Shown one piece after another: positions 19,501 through 32,460 of a DNA stretch of 64,000 bases (the first letter of the stretch is position 1; each line of letters opens with the position of its first letter). A model generated the notes under the pieces. It made no database searches. It saw only the letters and a list, made by a program, of their open reading frames with translations, and was not told the DNA's origin. The stretch is from Tubulanus polymorphus. Its lineage: Eukaryota; Nemertea; Palaeonemertea; Tubulaniformes; Tubulanidae. The DNA lies in contig NC_134031.1 in the NCBI RefSeq assembly GCF_964204645.1, forward strand, positions 8,098,501-8,162,500, read 5' to 3'. The translations under genes and the position numbers were made by a program.

Positions 19501-20129
19501 CCAATTAACGACAGTGATGGTAGCAATTGCAATGCTATAAATCATGTGGTATGTCTTGCGCAGCGTATAATCAGGTGGTGATTCTTTTACTTACCTTCTT
19601 TAAACTAATGAAACTCTTCTGACTATGTTGTTGTGGAGAGACGATTTAACGCGTTATGCCTGTAGTTGTGGTTGCGTCATACGTGTCGTCATGGTACCAC
19701 TGCGCACCGAGCTTCAGATTCAAGTCAATGAAAACAAGTAGTGAATGTCTACATAAGGACCTGAGTTGATTGTGTACGACCTATATCATGTATGAAATGC
19801 TCATTAAAAGGAAATTTATTTATAAAAGGTTAAAATCAAATGACGCAACGTTTTTCCCACACAAAAACAGGTTTGCTGTCTCTGTCTGTCTGCTGCCTAT
19901 TATCCATTTAAAAACTGTCTAATTCATTTCATTCATGATAATGGTGAAATAATAGAGACGCTTCAAAACTACTAAGACAATTTCCCTCCCTCTCTCCTCC
20001 TCCCTTCTAGCTCTCTCTGTCTATTCCCCCCTCTCTTTTTTCTCTCCTTTCTCCAGTCAGGCATTGGTTGGTCAGGGTAAAATTGGAAAAATTGAAATCG
20101 AAACCAAAACTACGATTAACTTTTGTTTC
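19501..20129. other. Non-coding stretch, no gene recognised
   Basis: The only notable content is a CT-rich patch at 19980-20055 (CTCCCTCTCTCC-like) before dispersed repeat B. Confidence 0.4.
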
Positions 20130-20275
20130 ATCATGATCCAAAATTCAACGGTTTTTAGTCGAGTCAAATCCCAGTTGCACAGTTGTGATTGTAAGACTCG
20201 ACTAGTTAATTCATAGGAAAACGAACTAATTTTAAGTAGCAAATTAATGGATCACTTAGATTCTGGGCCCAAGTG
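20130..20275 (+). repeat. Dispersed repeat B, copy 2, adjoining the 28-bp array
   Basis: It shares ATCATGATCC, CAAATCCCAGTTGCACA, AAAACGAACTAATTTTAAG and ATTCTGGGCCCAAGTG with 14085-14260 and runs straight into the minisatellite. Confidence 0.75.
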
Positions 20276-21455
20276 TAGAATACGGGGTAGTAGTGCAGGG
20301 GTATAGAATACGGGGTAATAGTGCAGGGGTGTAGAATACGGGGTTATAGTGCAGGAGTGTAGAATACGGGGTAATAGTGCAGGAGTGTAGAATACGGGGT
20401 TATAGTGCAGGAGTGTAGAATACGGGGTAATAGTGCAGGGGTGTAGAATACGTAGTAATAGTGCAGGAGTGTAGAATACGGAGTAATAGTGCAGGGGTGT
20501 AGAATACGGGGGTTATAGTGCAGGGGTGTAGAATACGGGGTTATAGTGCAGGAGTGTAGAATACGGGGTAGTAGTCCAGGGTTGTAGAATACGGGGTTAT
20601 AGTGCAGGGGTGTAGAATACGGGGTAGTAGTCCAGGGGTGTAGAATACGGGGTTATAGTGCAGGGGTGTAGAATACAGGGTTATAGTGCAGGGGTGTAGA
20701 ATACGGAGTAATAGTGCAGGGGTGTAGAATACGGAGTAATAGTGCAGGGGTGTAGAATACGGGGTAATAGTGCAGGGGTGTAGAATACGGGGTTATAGTG
20801 CAGGGGTGTAGAATACGGAGTTATAGTGCAGGGGTATAGAATACGGGGTGAAAGTGCAGGGGTGTAGAATACGGGGTTATAGTGCAGGGGTGTAGAATAC
20901 GGGGTTATAGTGCAGGAGTGTAGAATACGGGGTTGTAGTGCAGGGGTGTAGAATACGGGGTTATAGTGCAGGAGTGTAGAATACGGAGTAATAGTGCAGG
21001 AGTGTAGAATACGGGGTTATAGTCCAGGGGTGTAGAATACGGGGTTATAGTGCAGGGTTGTAGAATACGGGGTAATAGTGCAGGGGTGTAGAATACGGAG
21101 TTATAGTGCAGGAGTGTAGAATACGGGGTTATAGTGCAGGGTGTAGAATACGGGGTAATAGTGCAGGGGTGTAGAATACGGGGTAATAATGCAGGGGTGT
21201 AGAATACGGGGTTATAGTGCAGGGGTGTAGAATACGGGGTTATAGTGCAGGGGTGTAGAATACGGGGTTTTAGTGCAGGGGTGTAGAATACGGGGTTATA
21301 GTGCAGGGGTGTAGAATACGGGGTTATAGTGCAGGAGTGTAGAATACGGAGTAATAGTGCAGGGGTGTAGAATACGGAGTAATAGTGCAGGGGTGTAGAA
21401 TACGGAGTAATAGTGCAGGGGTGTAGAATACGGGGTAATAGTACAGGGGTGTAGA
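20275..21455 (+). repeat. 28-bp minisatellite, about 42 copies
   Basis: The unit is TGTAGAATACGGGGT then TATAGTGCAGGGG. Variants swap GGGTT, GGGTA and GGAGTA, and a few units lack one G. A 28-bp unit gives 28-residue repeats in the minus-strand ORFs (TITPYSTPLHYN). These are by-products of the repeat and not proteins. The array ends abruptly at gag-protease retroelement sequence. Confidence 0.9.
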
Positions 21456-21514
21456 ATATTTTCTTCTCCGCCAGCTCGCAAAAAGGAGCAAGACACCTAA
21501 AGCTTGAGAGTGAG

Positions 21515-22328
21515 TTGGGGAGTTCCCCGCCGCTGCAACCGGCTCCGGTACCCATCAGTCCGGCTCCTACATTTCAAGGTTCTGCAGTTATGGTTAGGGC
21601 ACCCACTCTTGGGAGTTTTTCGGGTGACCCTACCGCGAAAAAGGAATTAACCTTCCAGGAGTGGAAAATGGAAGTTAGGGCACTCCAGAAGGATCCCAAC
21701 TATTCCGAGTCGCAAATTCTCATGGCAATGAGAAGGTCTTTGCGTGGGGGTGTCCGATGCAGAAACCCTTAATTCAGGCCCTAGTGTAGAGTTTTCGTGT
21801 CGGTTTGTTGGATCCGCTAACATAGTGGAGGTTCAGTGCGATAACGTTCCTTGTAGAGCTTTGATCGATAGTGGCTCCCAGGTAACTACCGTGTCGCACG
21901 ACTTAGTAAATACTTATCTTCATGAGAAACATATATACCCTTTAACCGATCTAATTGAAGTCACCACGGTGGATGGCTCGTCTTTGTCGTATACGGGTTA
22001 TGTGGTGGTTTCGGCGCAATGTAACACTTTGAATCTTGATATTCCGGCTCTCGTAGTATCGTCAACTGAATTTCATCGTAAGGTTCCTTTACTTTTGGGC
22101 ACCAACGTTTTGGACCGTGTCACAGACTTTTCTTCTCTGCCACCCGAGTGGAGCAAAGCCCACGATCATCGAATTCGGGAGCTTCGGGATGTTGTAAAGA
22201 CCACTAAATCCGTCTCTATTCCCAGCGGAGTCGAAACCCCCATCAGTGGGCTCGTAAGGTTGAAAAATATCGACTATGAGTCCCTTCTTATGACATCTTC
22301 TTTCGGCAATGAATTGCCGTCAGGTTAA
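21515..22328 (+). pseudogene. gag-like fragment and retroviral-type aspartic protease
   Basis: 21515-21772 is a gag-like piece. The block LGSFSGDPTAKKELTFQEWK and ILMAMRRSLRG resemble PNMA/gypsy gag. 21744-22328 overlaps it in another frame and encodes a protease domain: the active-site motif ALIDSGSQVTTVS with the catalytic Asp, and a later LLLGTNVL block in place of the usual flap-to-helix ILG. An in-frame TAA at about 22326 is followed directly by more of the same protein (22329-22679, VRVKNPTLKAVTVPVGAVL), the beta-rich segment that usually follows protease in these elements. Confidence 0.65.
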
Positions 22329-23261
22329 ATGGTTATTCCCTCCGCCCAGGAGTCTGGAGGAGCGCCAGTAAGACGAATATCTGTGCGTGTTAAAAACCCT
22401 ACGTTGAAGGCTGTAACCGTTCCGGTCGGTGCTGTCCTTTGTTCGGTCACGAGTGTTGACTTGGTGGCTGGTCGTAGGATTGTAAACTTGTCGGACATTG
22501 AGGAAGGGCATACCGATAGTCTGTGTAATTTGAATCGCGAAAATGATGTAAAACGTGAAACTGTTAATCCTAGTATACCTGTAAACAATTTTCAGTACAG
22601 CCAGCGTCCTTCGTCGGAGGCAGGGGATCCTGTTTCGTCAAGTGCTACTCTACTGTGCTTTTTCCCAATCAAAACCTGAGGAAATATCTTATAAGTCGAA
22701 TGTGAAATCTTCAGTGACTGGCTCGTCACATGAGATCGTGGAAGACCCATCATCGGATGGAGACGACGAGGTCGATGGCTTCATATTAGCGGAGAAGGAA
22801 CACGGGGGGAACTGATTCCAAGATGAAATTTATGGAAAATTCTCCATCTGAGGATGGGACGGCGTTGCCGACAGTTCTCGACGTTGAGACAACTAAGTCC
22901 AGTGATAAAAGCTCAGTTTCACTCGTCGTTGACACTCAGAAGTCTGGTGGCGAGAGTGATCCTAGTGGTACTGATGCTAGTATGGGTACTGCTACCTCTG
23001 ACAGTAACATATCGTTCGTTGAAGCCGACGTTGATTCCGTCGTTAACGGAGAAAGTTCGGTCGAAAGTGTACTGCCTAGGGTTAGACAGGTTTACTGCCT
23101 GTTATGTTTGCTGATTACCATGTAGGTGCTATCATTCCGACATAGGAGCAAAAAGTTCAGTTATTGACGACAGCAAGTAAAGATCCGTCTATTAGTGGTA
23201 ACCCTTCTCTTCTTGCGGCTATTTTGAAAATGTGCGAGTAAGATCTGGCTCCGATCTGTTT

Positions 23262-23280
23262 AAAAAAAGGGGGGTGGGAG
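23262..23280 (+). other. Polypurine tract and start of 3' LTR
   Basis: A run of A then G (AAAAAAAGGGGGGTGGGAG) is followed two bases later by TGTAAGAGTGAG, a normal position and first dinucleotide for a 3' LTR. The LTR probably ends between 23600 and 23640. The exact CA end is not clear. Confidence 0.55.
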
Positions 23281-23640
23281 TATGTAAGAGTGAGTTTGAG
23301 TGTAAGTATTGGAGTGTTGTTTCAACGGAAAATTTGAGTGAGTTTGAGTGTTATTAGAAGATTTTATACGTGAGGGAGAACGTTGTTTTTTAGTAGACTT
23401 TCACTGTAAGACTTACACTAGTAAATAGGCCGGGAGTTTAGGTGCTGCCATCTACAGTGTGGTTTTGTATTATGATTTTTGGCGGCAACAGATCCAGTTT
23501 GAGACTGGTCATCGGTCTGATGACATCTCTGGAGTTAAATTGTAGTAATTAAACGTGATTATTTATTCAAGTATATCTGTTGTGGCAGGTCCTTCTTTGC
23601 TCTGCATGTTCGACGAGCTGTTTCGTCCGCTACTCTAATC

Positions 23641-24308
23641 TCCAGGGGCCGGTTTCATAGACAGGACCCCAATTAACTTGTGACACAGAAACCTCAAGCA
23701 GGAATTTACGACCCGTCACATAGAAATGAAATAAATCCAATTATTCAATTAAGGTATGGATGTTAAATTATTGAAAAACTTGAAAATAACGGAAACGACG
23801 GTCGGCCCAGACTACCATATTTTTCTCGAATCGTTCCCTTTGACGTGCAGGGGCCTGGCAATTTTTACGTCGTAAAAACGCGATTTTTAGTTTATGGGTG
23901 CAAGTCAAACACTGTCGACGTTTCCTAAGAAATTTGCAATGGTGAAATTTGGCGATCATATTCGTGTCTTTTTGACGTCGCAAAAGCCGTTAATAATGTG
24001 TAAACTATACATTGATTACTACTATGCCGTTTAGGTATTCCAGTGCGAGTTGATGTGCACTGTCATCAATGTTGGCGTTTCTGAATAACAGTGTGAATTT
24101 TGTCCTTTTTGAATAATGTAATACATTTCATATCTCGTATTCCCTCTTTGATAAATCTTGTTGATTATTTTTGAGAGGACTTGCACTAGGCCTACGTCAT
24201 AGTTATGAGTTATTACAAAATTCACATTGTCGTTGTTATTTTGAAACACCTATATCGATGACGTAGTGCACGACTCACACCCCGGCTTAAATAACGCATG
24301 TATCAATT
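23641..24308. other. Non-coding stretch between LTR relic and Penelope relic
   Basis: It begins with GGCCGGTTTCATAGACAGG and contains CCCGTCACATAGAAATG, possible degenerate ends of a small repeat. No ORF is credible. Confidence 0.35.
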
Positions 24309-25640
24309 ATGGATACCAATTCTAAAATACAAGATCTGCTCAACAATCAGGAAGTATACAAAAAACTTTTAAATCGAACCCGCTTTAAATCATTTAAAAC
24401 AAATTCAATAAAGGACTTCCGGACATTATCGCCAACTTCAAAGACGACAAAGTTTCTAAAACGCTGGACAAATTTAAATCCCGTCGCTTCCTTATCTTCA
24501 TGGACTACCAAAAATTCATTCACAAAAAGGACATTCCGCTACGACCGATCATATCGAATTGCGACTCGCCATCCTACAGACTTTCTAAGTATTTGGCAAA
24601 AACTTTGTCACCAGTTCTCGGCTCATTTTCGAACTCTCACTTGCGTCACAATCAGGATTTGCAAGATTGTCTTAAAAATGTTATTCCTGGGCATGATAAA
24701 TTCATTTCTTTTGATGTTACTAGTTTATTTACTAATGTTCCTATGGAACCTACCTTAGATTTTCTTAGGCGAAGGTTGCCTTCGATAGATACCGGTTAAT
24801 TGTCTTATTGAACTATGTACTAAAAACTTATATTTCCAATTTGGTTCTAACTTTTATGAACAGACTTTTGGTATGGCTATGGGGAATCCACTTTCCCCTG
24901 TTTTAGCTGGTTTATTTTTGGAACACGTTGAAAGTGAAATTCTTCCTCTTTACACCGATTGTAAACCCAAACTTTGGCGACGTTACGTCGATGATATTCT
25001 CTGTTTAGTTTCCCCTGATTTTGATTTAAACGGTTTCTTACTTTATTTGAACTCTTTATATCCGACTTTGAATTTCACTTTTGAGTGGGGAGAAAATAAC
25101 CGCATACCGTTTCTTGATGTACTCATTCATGATTTCAAAACCAATTTGAAATTCTCCGTTTATAGAAAACCAACGGACGCTGAAGCTAATCTCCATTTTT
25201 TCTCATTTACTCCTTTAAAACATTAAAATTGGGATAGCACAAGGATTATTCCTTCGAGCTCTTCGTATTTGTGATCAAATGTTTTTAGATAATGAAATCA
25301 AACATATAAAAACTGCTCTTAAGAAATTGGCTTACCCAGAAAAGATATTGAACAAAGCGTATTTTAAGCCAGGACTTCTCACTTTGGATGTAAAGATTTG
25401 ACCACAAAACTTAGAGCTCAAAGGAATATTGTAATCCCGTATTTACCCACTTTGGAACGGTATTAAACACCATTGACTCTAGATTAGTCTTCCAATATCA
25501 TAATAAACTCACCACAATGTTTAAACTAAAAACAAACCGAATAGTGAGCTCATTGAGTCTGGGGTCTATGCCCTGTAAAGATTGTAACATGATGAAACGG
25601 GTTGCAATCATAATCAACGTGTTGAGGAACATAGGGTAGA
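24309..25640 (+). pseudogene. Penelope-like reverse transcriptase (decayed)
   Basis: Three frames carry successive RT pieces: the N-terminal region from 24309, then 24500-24799 (DIPLRPIISNCDSPSYRLSK and FDVTSLFTNVP), then 24873-25226 (MGNPLSPVLAGLFLEHVE, the catalytic-type RYVDDIL, FLDVLIHD and YRKPTDAE). A further piece near 25490-25600 has NRIVSSLSLGSMPCKDC, the linker that normally leads to the GIY-YIG endonuclease, but the endonuclease itself is missing. Frameshifts at about 24450, 24800 and 25230 rule out function. Penelope RTs are telomerase-related. Confidence 0.75.
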
Positions 25641-25649
25641 CATCCGTAA

Positions 25650-25900
25650 TCAAAAGCGCGATAAAACGAGCCTTTTTATTTTATCGTCACGTTAAAACGG
25701 AAAATGGAGAAAGCGGTAAATTATACTTTTTTCGTTTTATCGCGATGTAAAACAAAAACAAATCCGTTTCATTGCGATAATTTTCTCCAGTTTTAACCTG
25801 GCATTAAAACGAAAAATTTTCGTTTTATCGTGCGATGAAACGACTTTTTCTCGTGTTAACGCGGTAATTTTCGTTGTATTGCGCGATAAAATGACTTTTA
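25650..25900. repeat. Degenerate palindromic CGTTTTATCGCG repeats
   Basis: Motifs like CGTTTTATCGCGAT and their reverse complement (ATCGCGATAAAACG) recur about ten times with variation. The centre at about 25814-25834 is near-perfectly palindromic (AAAACGAAAAATTTTCGTTTT-like). It could form a large hairpin. No family is recognised. Confidence 0.5.
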
Positions 25901-28502
25901 GGCGTCTTTAAAAAGAATAGCAATGTGTGTGATTTTTTTACGTGGCCCGAATCAGCCACCATAGTATGTGCCTGGGCTTCAAAATATAAGACAGAAAGAA
26001 CATGAACATTAACATTTTCTTCATACATATTCGTAAAATTTAATATCACACATTTTTGAAAATCTTTCACAGAAATTTCTACTTTCAGAGATATTTTCCC
26101 ATCAATCTAACCAACATCTATTGATATTGGTATTGCCTACCAGCAATGAGTTTACACCGGGTTCACGTGATAATCGATGTTCAACCCCTGGGAAGCGGAT
26201 GTGAAGGAGTGGGCGGTTTTTATGCTCCGAATGCAAGCGGGTTGAGAAGCTATACGCTCGGCAAGCGCATTCGCTTAATTTAAGGATTTAATACATATAT
26301 ATTAATGTATGTTAGGGATTCGAGGATAAAGCACATCATGGAGTAAAGGCATTTACCGATAATGCCTTTTAAACATGCACAGCAAACCTCGTCCATTACT
26401 CGGACAAAGTGGGTCAGGCAAAATTGGACCGAGATAATTTTAAAGCAAGTGGGGAAGGGATCTGAACGAATAAGGTATATCCAAGTGAGGCGAGGTTGTA
26501 CCTCATCATAGCAAAAAAAGGGCATGGGAAGAAATCCTTAGGAATTTACAAATTTCCTCGTGCCAGATACATTCCGTTCCACTCAATGTCCTCTCACGAA
26601 GCATCCCACAACTACATGTACTGACAATTAGAACAAACGTTAGGTTTTTCAGTTTTGATGTTTAATGATAAAATATAGAACAATTAACAAATAGTAGCCT
26701 GATAGATCAAACATTATCAGAAGACGGAGTTAGACTCATAAATATGAAGGTCCAAAAGGCTGTGTGGAAATGATAATGCCAATAGAAAATGTCTGATCTC
26801 CTTAAGCTGACTTCTTAAAGCTTTACGTATTGTAATGTTTGATACATACATGGTAAACTATATAAATTCAACGTACTTTTGTAAACACATTCATGCTTAA
26901 CTTGATAAAATATCATCATAGAAACAATATATACATGTATATATTTCCTCATTTTCAGCCTCAGGTCAGGTCGCCGATACATACAGTTAGTGTTCCAAAT
27001 GCACTAATCAATTGAACATCCAAAATATCTGCTCTGCAACAGTTATGGAATAAGCGTCTTAACAGATTCATTTGAAAAAATATGGTGATTTTTGAGTGAA
27101 GAAATTGGGTCATAATAACACCTTCCAACTTCTGGATGTCCAGATCATTGCCAATGAGAAAATTCAATAAATGCGAATAATACTAGGGTTATACATCTCA
27201 TCACATAGGTTTGTCGATTTATCTTACAAGCACACTATAATAAGCATAGGAAAATAATCATATGAACTTAGATAACACTATAAACCGGGATAGATGAAAA
27301 TCATGCATACTCACAATAACGCCACGTTGTAGCGCATACTCATACTCATGCTTAATACTTATATAAGCATAGGACTATAGGTGCAAGCAATTTATTCTTC
27401 TACAGTTTGTTCAGGCATACTCGCAGACATTTTTCTTTAAATTCCCAAGGATGAATATTTCTATACACAGTTGAGGATTTAATAAAAATATACAACTCAC
27501 TCTTTATTCTACGATAAAAATGGCTACCACATAACAAGTTATTACTGTACCTTAACCCATGATACCAAGAGGCTCCTAAGACATTCTTTTATCACATTAT
27601 TTCCCTGTCATATTGATCAATTTTTACCTGAGCACCACCTTCTGAGAGTTGAAACAATATCACAAGTACAGACGAAATCAAGGCCAGACAGCAATGGACA
27701 TTATCATATCACAAAAATCATAATGTGAAACTAGTATATACCTGTAAATATTTTCCATTTTACAAGCTTAGTATATATTTTTCCTGCTGTTTTCTTTTCA
27801 AATTTCTATTTTCCTCATTCACAATCATGTTTCATGTATACAAAATATAAGATGCATTACTAATAATAACCTTACTACGTTCTTTATCACAGTGTGAATA
27901 ATCATCATCATACTATCACAGAATGAACAATGTAACCTTTCATACTTTTGCCAACAAACCCTAGTGATCAAGAAATGCACGGTATACTGGCTGTGAGCAA
28001 CTCAGCACTTCAAATAAAATTCCCTTGTACATGTTTTCGGTTGCTTCCTCATTTTAACTGTAAAAAGTAAATATATCTGTACATACGTATAATGTTGGAT
28101 TTTCAAGCTATTGAAAGAAACAGAGTTCAGTCATATTACATATATCATTGCTACCATGTAAATTTACTTATATAGCGATTGCTGAGGTGAGACTTACACA
28201 CTACAGTATATTAAGATATAATTTGAAGACGTGTTATACATATGGTTTACGTGTATCAACAACTGGATGTCATAGTGTGTATCTGGTAGCAAGTAATCAT
28301 TTGAGCTATAAATATACTAGATTCAAGTGAGTCTCCGACTTATTCTGGCTTTGGTACAGAAGAATATTTGAAAATGAGGAGACAAAACACAACCCAACAT
28401 TTTTGTTCGGCTTGAACGTTTATCCGACCAGCAAATGGTTCATCATATATAGGAAAAGCCACGACCCCCGTCAACGGCCATTCTACTTGGCACGAATACA
28501 TA
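25901..28502. other. Long AT-rich flank, including the 3' UTR of the first zinc-finger gene
   Basis: No coding exon, TIR pair or tandem repeat stands out. The part nearest 28502 lies 3' of the minus-strand zinc-finger stop codon and should hold its 3' UTR and polyadenylation site. Several AATAAA-type signals occur (for example TTTATT on the plus strand), so I cannot choose one. Confidence 0.4.
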
Positions 28503-31312
28503 TCACTGCGCCTGAATTACAACATTATTTTCATCTGGTTCAACAACAAATAAAACATTGTTATTATCGTGACCAATATCATGATCATCGAGGATTACAT
28601 ATTCTACGCTATTTGAAACACCAATATCTTCCTCATTGGGCTTTACAATAGTTTCCGCATGAATTACATTAGTTTCATGATTTGGTAGAAATGAGCTTCC
28701 GCGTGTCGCATTATTGACATCTCGCTTTTGCATTTCTGGCAATTCCGGATTTATTTTGGAGTGCATTGTGAGAACTATTTCCCCAGCTATTTCGGTTGAA
28801 TCTGTGAGCTCTTTATCATTGCTATTCTGTAGACGTTTTCTCGTAGATATCCGTGGATGGAATGGCAAGCCACCACTCTGAGCCCGTTCATGCCGTGATT
28901 CATGCTTGCGCAGATCTGCTGTGCGACAGAATCGCATTTGACAATGCTGACATTCAAATGGTTTCACATTCTGGTGTCGACGCATGTGAACTTTAAGGTC
29001 ATAGTTTTCTGCAAATTTTGCATCACAATGTTTACATTTGAAATTCTTTTCACCTGTGTGCGTTTTGTAATGGCGTCGAAAGTGCTCAATTCGTACAAAT
29101 GATTTGTCGCAAACATTGCAGACATGCATTTTACCACTATGCACGCATGATACATGCTTGACAAGTCGTTTCTGGATTGGAAATCGTTTCAGACACTGTG
29201 AACATTGGTATGGCTTATTCGCTAGTTCATTCGAAGTGCACAATGGTGGCAAAGATCCAGATTCGCGTAGGTGGATCTTTACGTGTTCTTTACAGCCTGA
29301 ACTCTGAACGAAAGCTTTACCACAGTAGCCACAAACATATGGCTTCGAACCACTGTGAATTCTCAAGTGTCGATTCAAATTTGATTTATGAGTGAATGAT
29401 TTCTCACACACATGACACACATAGGGTCGCTCCCCATTATGAGAACGCTGATGCAGATGTAGATTAGTGAGCAACTGGAAACTCTTGTGGCAGATATCAC
29501 AGATGTACGGCTTTGGCTTATCAAAATTCTCTGAATTATCATTGTTACCAGATATGGGTTTCATGTCATGATAACCATCTGCTTCAACCATTTCATTTTC
29601 AACCATAGGATCACTACTGCTGAGAATATCCGAACTGTTGGCATCAACAACTTCATCATCATTCCCATTGTTCCTGTCATCTATCAAACTCATTACTTCT
29701 TTATGCTTGACACTGGAAGAAACCAATGCTGATGGACTATGTATGGTGTTTCTAACCATTACCACTTCGTTTTCTTCACCAGAGGTGGTTTTCTCATTCA
29801 CAGCTGTTACCTTGGTGGGTTCAACATGATCTGCACATCCACCACAGAAGCTTTGACTCTCTTTTGAATTTCCTTCATGTGATTGTTGATTTTCTTGAGT
29901 TTCGTGCCATTTTCTGATAGAATCAGAAACATGCTCTTTGCTTCCCCCCTGTACTGAATCAATGTTAATTAAGTTGTCATTTAGATTCAATTCCTGTAAT
30001 TCTGATTTATTTTTCCCATGGTCATTATTGATTACAATTTCAGTCAGGTTCTCCATCATGTTCTGCGAATCAACAATATATTTTGAGTTCAATTCTCCGA
30101 CATCATTCTGAGGCACAGTCATCTCATCAGTTTTGCTAGCATCAGTTGTTGATGAAGTTTGAAGTGCACGAGACATCATTTCAGGCTTTGTGCCATCAGT
30201 AATTTCTGATGGCACCATATCAGCTTTTTTAATCACTAACCGTTTAACAATCACTTTTTTACTCCTTTCATTCATACTTTTCATTCCCTTCATCTGGTCA
30301 TGCTTGGGGAGTTCAGTCGATGGCACTGTACATCTACGTAGACACATTTCCCCATTTTCTGAGATTATTTCAATTGATGATTTCTTTTTATCACTTTCAC
30401 AACATACTTGTCTGCTTTCATTGGCAACCGATTTTGCTTGCAGTTTTGCAATTTCATGGATAGTACCATTATTAATAGCAGGGCCAATTACAAAGTGATT
30501 GGGGGTCATGGTAACTGGTACATGTGGTGACCTAAAAGCAGTTGTCATGACTGGATGTGCTAGAACATTTTGGTAAGTAGGAGATAAAGCGGAAGCAACT
30601 ACTGGCTGAGGTGACTGAGTAGCAACAGAGCTTAATGAGTTTTGAATTTTCTCCGAAGTCGTCCCTGGTGGCAAAATGTTTATGGTGTTCAATAGTTCAC
30701 GCATTTCTGAGTTGTTGTTTTCAATCATACTATCCGTGATATCGCCAAGATTTAAAGATGAATCCCAGGCCTGATCGATTAGCGATGTATTTGACATCGG
30801 TACTCGTTCAGAATCCTGAAGACCAAAACCTTTACTGACTAAAAACTGATTTTCCCCAGAGACATTCAAAACTTCATCATCAGATGATGGTATGCCTGGC
30901 ATTTCAGAAAAAAATGGTTCTACAATGTCACCAGGGCATTGCTCAAATGCCATATCCAAAAGTGGCGATTCTTCAATTTCATCATTTTCACAGGCATTAG
31001 ATTTTAAAGAAGAACTTTGAGTTGACGTATAATCCTTATTGATATATTTATCAGTGTCAGTGTCTATAATTTCAGGTTCAGAATCCTCTTCAACGTCTTG
31101 AGCTGAAGCTGATGATTGTGGCAGTGGATCGGGCAAGATTTTTGGAGCAATCTTTCGAGTTTTCTTCTGAAATTCTGGTGGAGTGGGTATAACTATATGA
31201 CCTAAAATCTGTCCAGTATTTGCATCCTCAGCATGCCTTATAAGATGTTTCTTCAGATTTTTCATGTCTCCATAACTTTTTGAGCAATGGCCACATGTAA
31301 ATGGCTTCTCTC
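28503..31312 (-). CDS. C2H2 zinc-finger gene 1, last exon (eight fingers)
   Basis: This is the 3' exon of a probable DNA-binding transcription regulator. It starts after a TTGTTTCCAG acceptor and opens with GEKPFTCGHC, completing the linker begun in the previous exon. One finger comes first, then about 600 residues of Ser/Asp/Glu-rich sequence without fingers, then seven fingers encoded at about 28890-29520 (starting YICDICHKSF, YVCHVCEKSF, YVCGYCGKAF and ending FECQHCQMRFCR), and an acidic tail of about 130 residues. The upstream ORF extension with its own Met is intron sequence. Fingers 2-8 pair one-to-one with fingers 1-7 of the gene at 44375-46897. Confidence 0.85.
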
Positions 31313-31977
31313 CTGGAAACAAGAAAGAATAAATAATCAATGCCATAACAAACAAATGCAATAACATTGAATTAAATCACATACATTTGCATGAATATAT
31401 GGCCAAAAAATTTAACCTTTTTTCTCATTTTCATAATCCCTAAAAATAACCCGGCAGGCAGGTGTTTATCTGTATCTATTTAAAAAAGAAACATAAATGT
31501 TTGGAAATATTGACCAGGCAGGCAGTATTTTTATTTTTAACAAATATATTTGGAAGCAACCCTTCTTTAATTTTTCTTAAGTTTAATGTGTCATAAAGAG
31601 GTTCGTGGGCATTCTCAGAACTGATAAACATTATATCTGGAATATCCCACTGATTGAAAACATTGTCAAAAATGTCTTTTACAGCCTTCAACATGCCTTC
31701 AATATCTTGGTTGATTCACACGAAGGACCAAGACCAAGGCAGACAGACAGGTCTTTTCAACTTTGTAGTCTAACTTGAGACACCCAGTACCGGTTAGTTC
31801 GAACTCCAATAAAATGAAAAAAAAAATTACAAAAAAACATTTCGACATCGCCCTGACGTTTTTATTTCATTTTTCATAAACCAAGAACTAATTTTCAGCC
31901 TCCTGGCAGGAGCTGTTTATTTTAATGGGTCTTTCAGCCTAAGATTATCGCACACGGCTGAAATGAGCAACAAGGTA
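31313..31977. other. Intron of zinc-finger gene 1, first part
   Basis: A 72-codon minus-strand ORF at 31476-31694 has moderate coding look but no recognised domain and no splice context. GGCAGGCAGG and GGCAGGCAG motifs near 31450 and 31520 may be remnants of small repeats. Confidence 0.3.
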
Positions 31978-32134
31978 CAGTGGAATCTGCTTAATTCTGA
32001 TCATTTGGACCAACAAAATTGATCCGGTTTACGGGAAATCCGGGTAAAAAGTAATTTTCTTGTATATTTATTAACAAGTGGACTGTAAATATTGTCTGGC
32101 TAAGACCAAAATCGGGATTAAGCGGATTTGACTG
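31978..32134. mobile_element. 157-bp pogo/Tigger-like MITE, TA target
   Basis: The ends are CAGTGGAATCTGCTTAAT and the inverted CAGTCAAATCCGCTTAAT, each flanked by TA. CAGT starts and TA duplications are typical of pogo-like elements. Confidence 0.65.
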
Positions 32135-32460
32135 TATCTTTTTTGGCCTAAAGGGCAAGTAACCGCAATTGTTCCGAGATGAATAAACTAATGTGAATTA
32201 AACAGTTGTCCCGAACAACTCTTTCATTCTATCACCATGTCTGCCTTATGGTAAGTTAAATTCATGTACATGTACGTTCATTTGGGAATAGGTACATAAT
32301 AAAAAATAGAGTCAGTTTTCATAAATCGGAAAAAAGTTGAATGGCCCAATTGAGAAAACATAGAGCATTTCCAAATCTCCAATAAGAATTCAGAGGTCAT
32401 CTTAAATTACCAGCTGATTGAAAATTCACCAACCAGTAACAGCGCTATCAATCAATATAA

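Larger units (their letters stand above)
21480..23640 (+). mobile_element. LTR retroelement relic: gag end, protease, polypurine tract, 3' LTR
   Basis: The order gag-like, aspartic protease, a divergent acidic segment, polypurine tract and TG-starting LTR is that of a Metaviridae-type (Ty3/gypsy-like) element. Reverse transcriptase, RNase H and integrase are absent, so there was a large internal deletion. The 5' end is cut off at the minisatellite. In-frame stops and frame changes show it is dead. Confidence 0.6.

Noticed and set aside
20905-21555. 216-codon minus-strand ORF with YSTPLHYN-type repeats
   Set aside because: It is a translation of the 28-bp minisatellite, running only by chance into the retroelement on the other strand.
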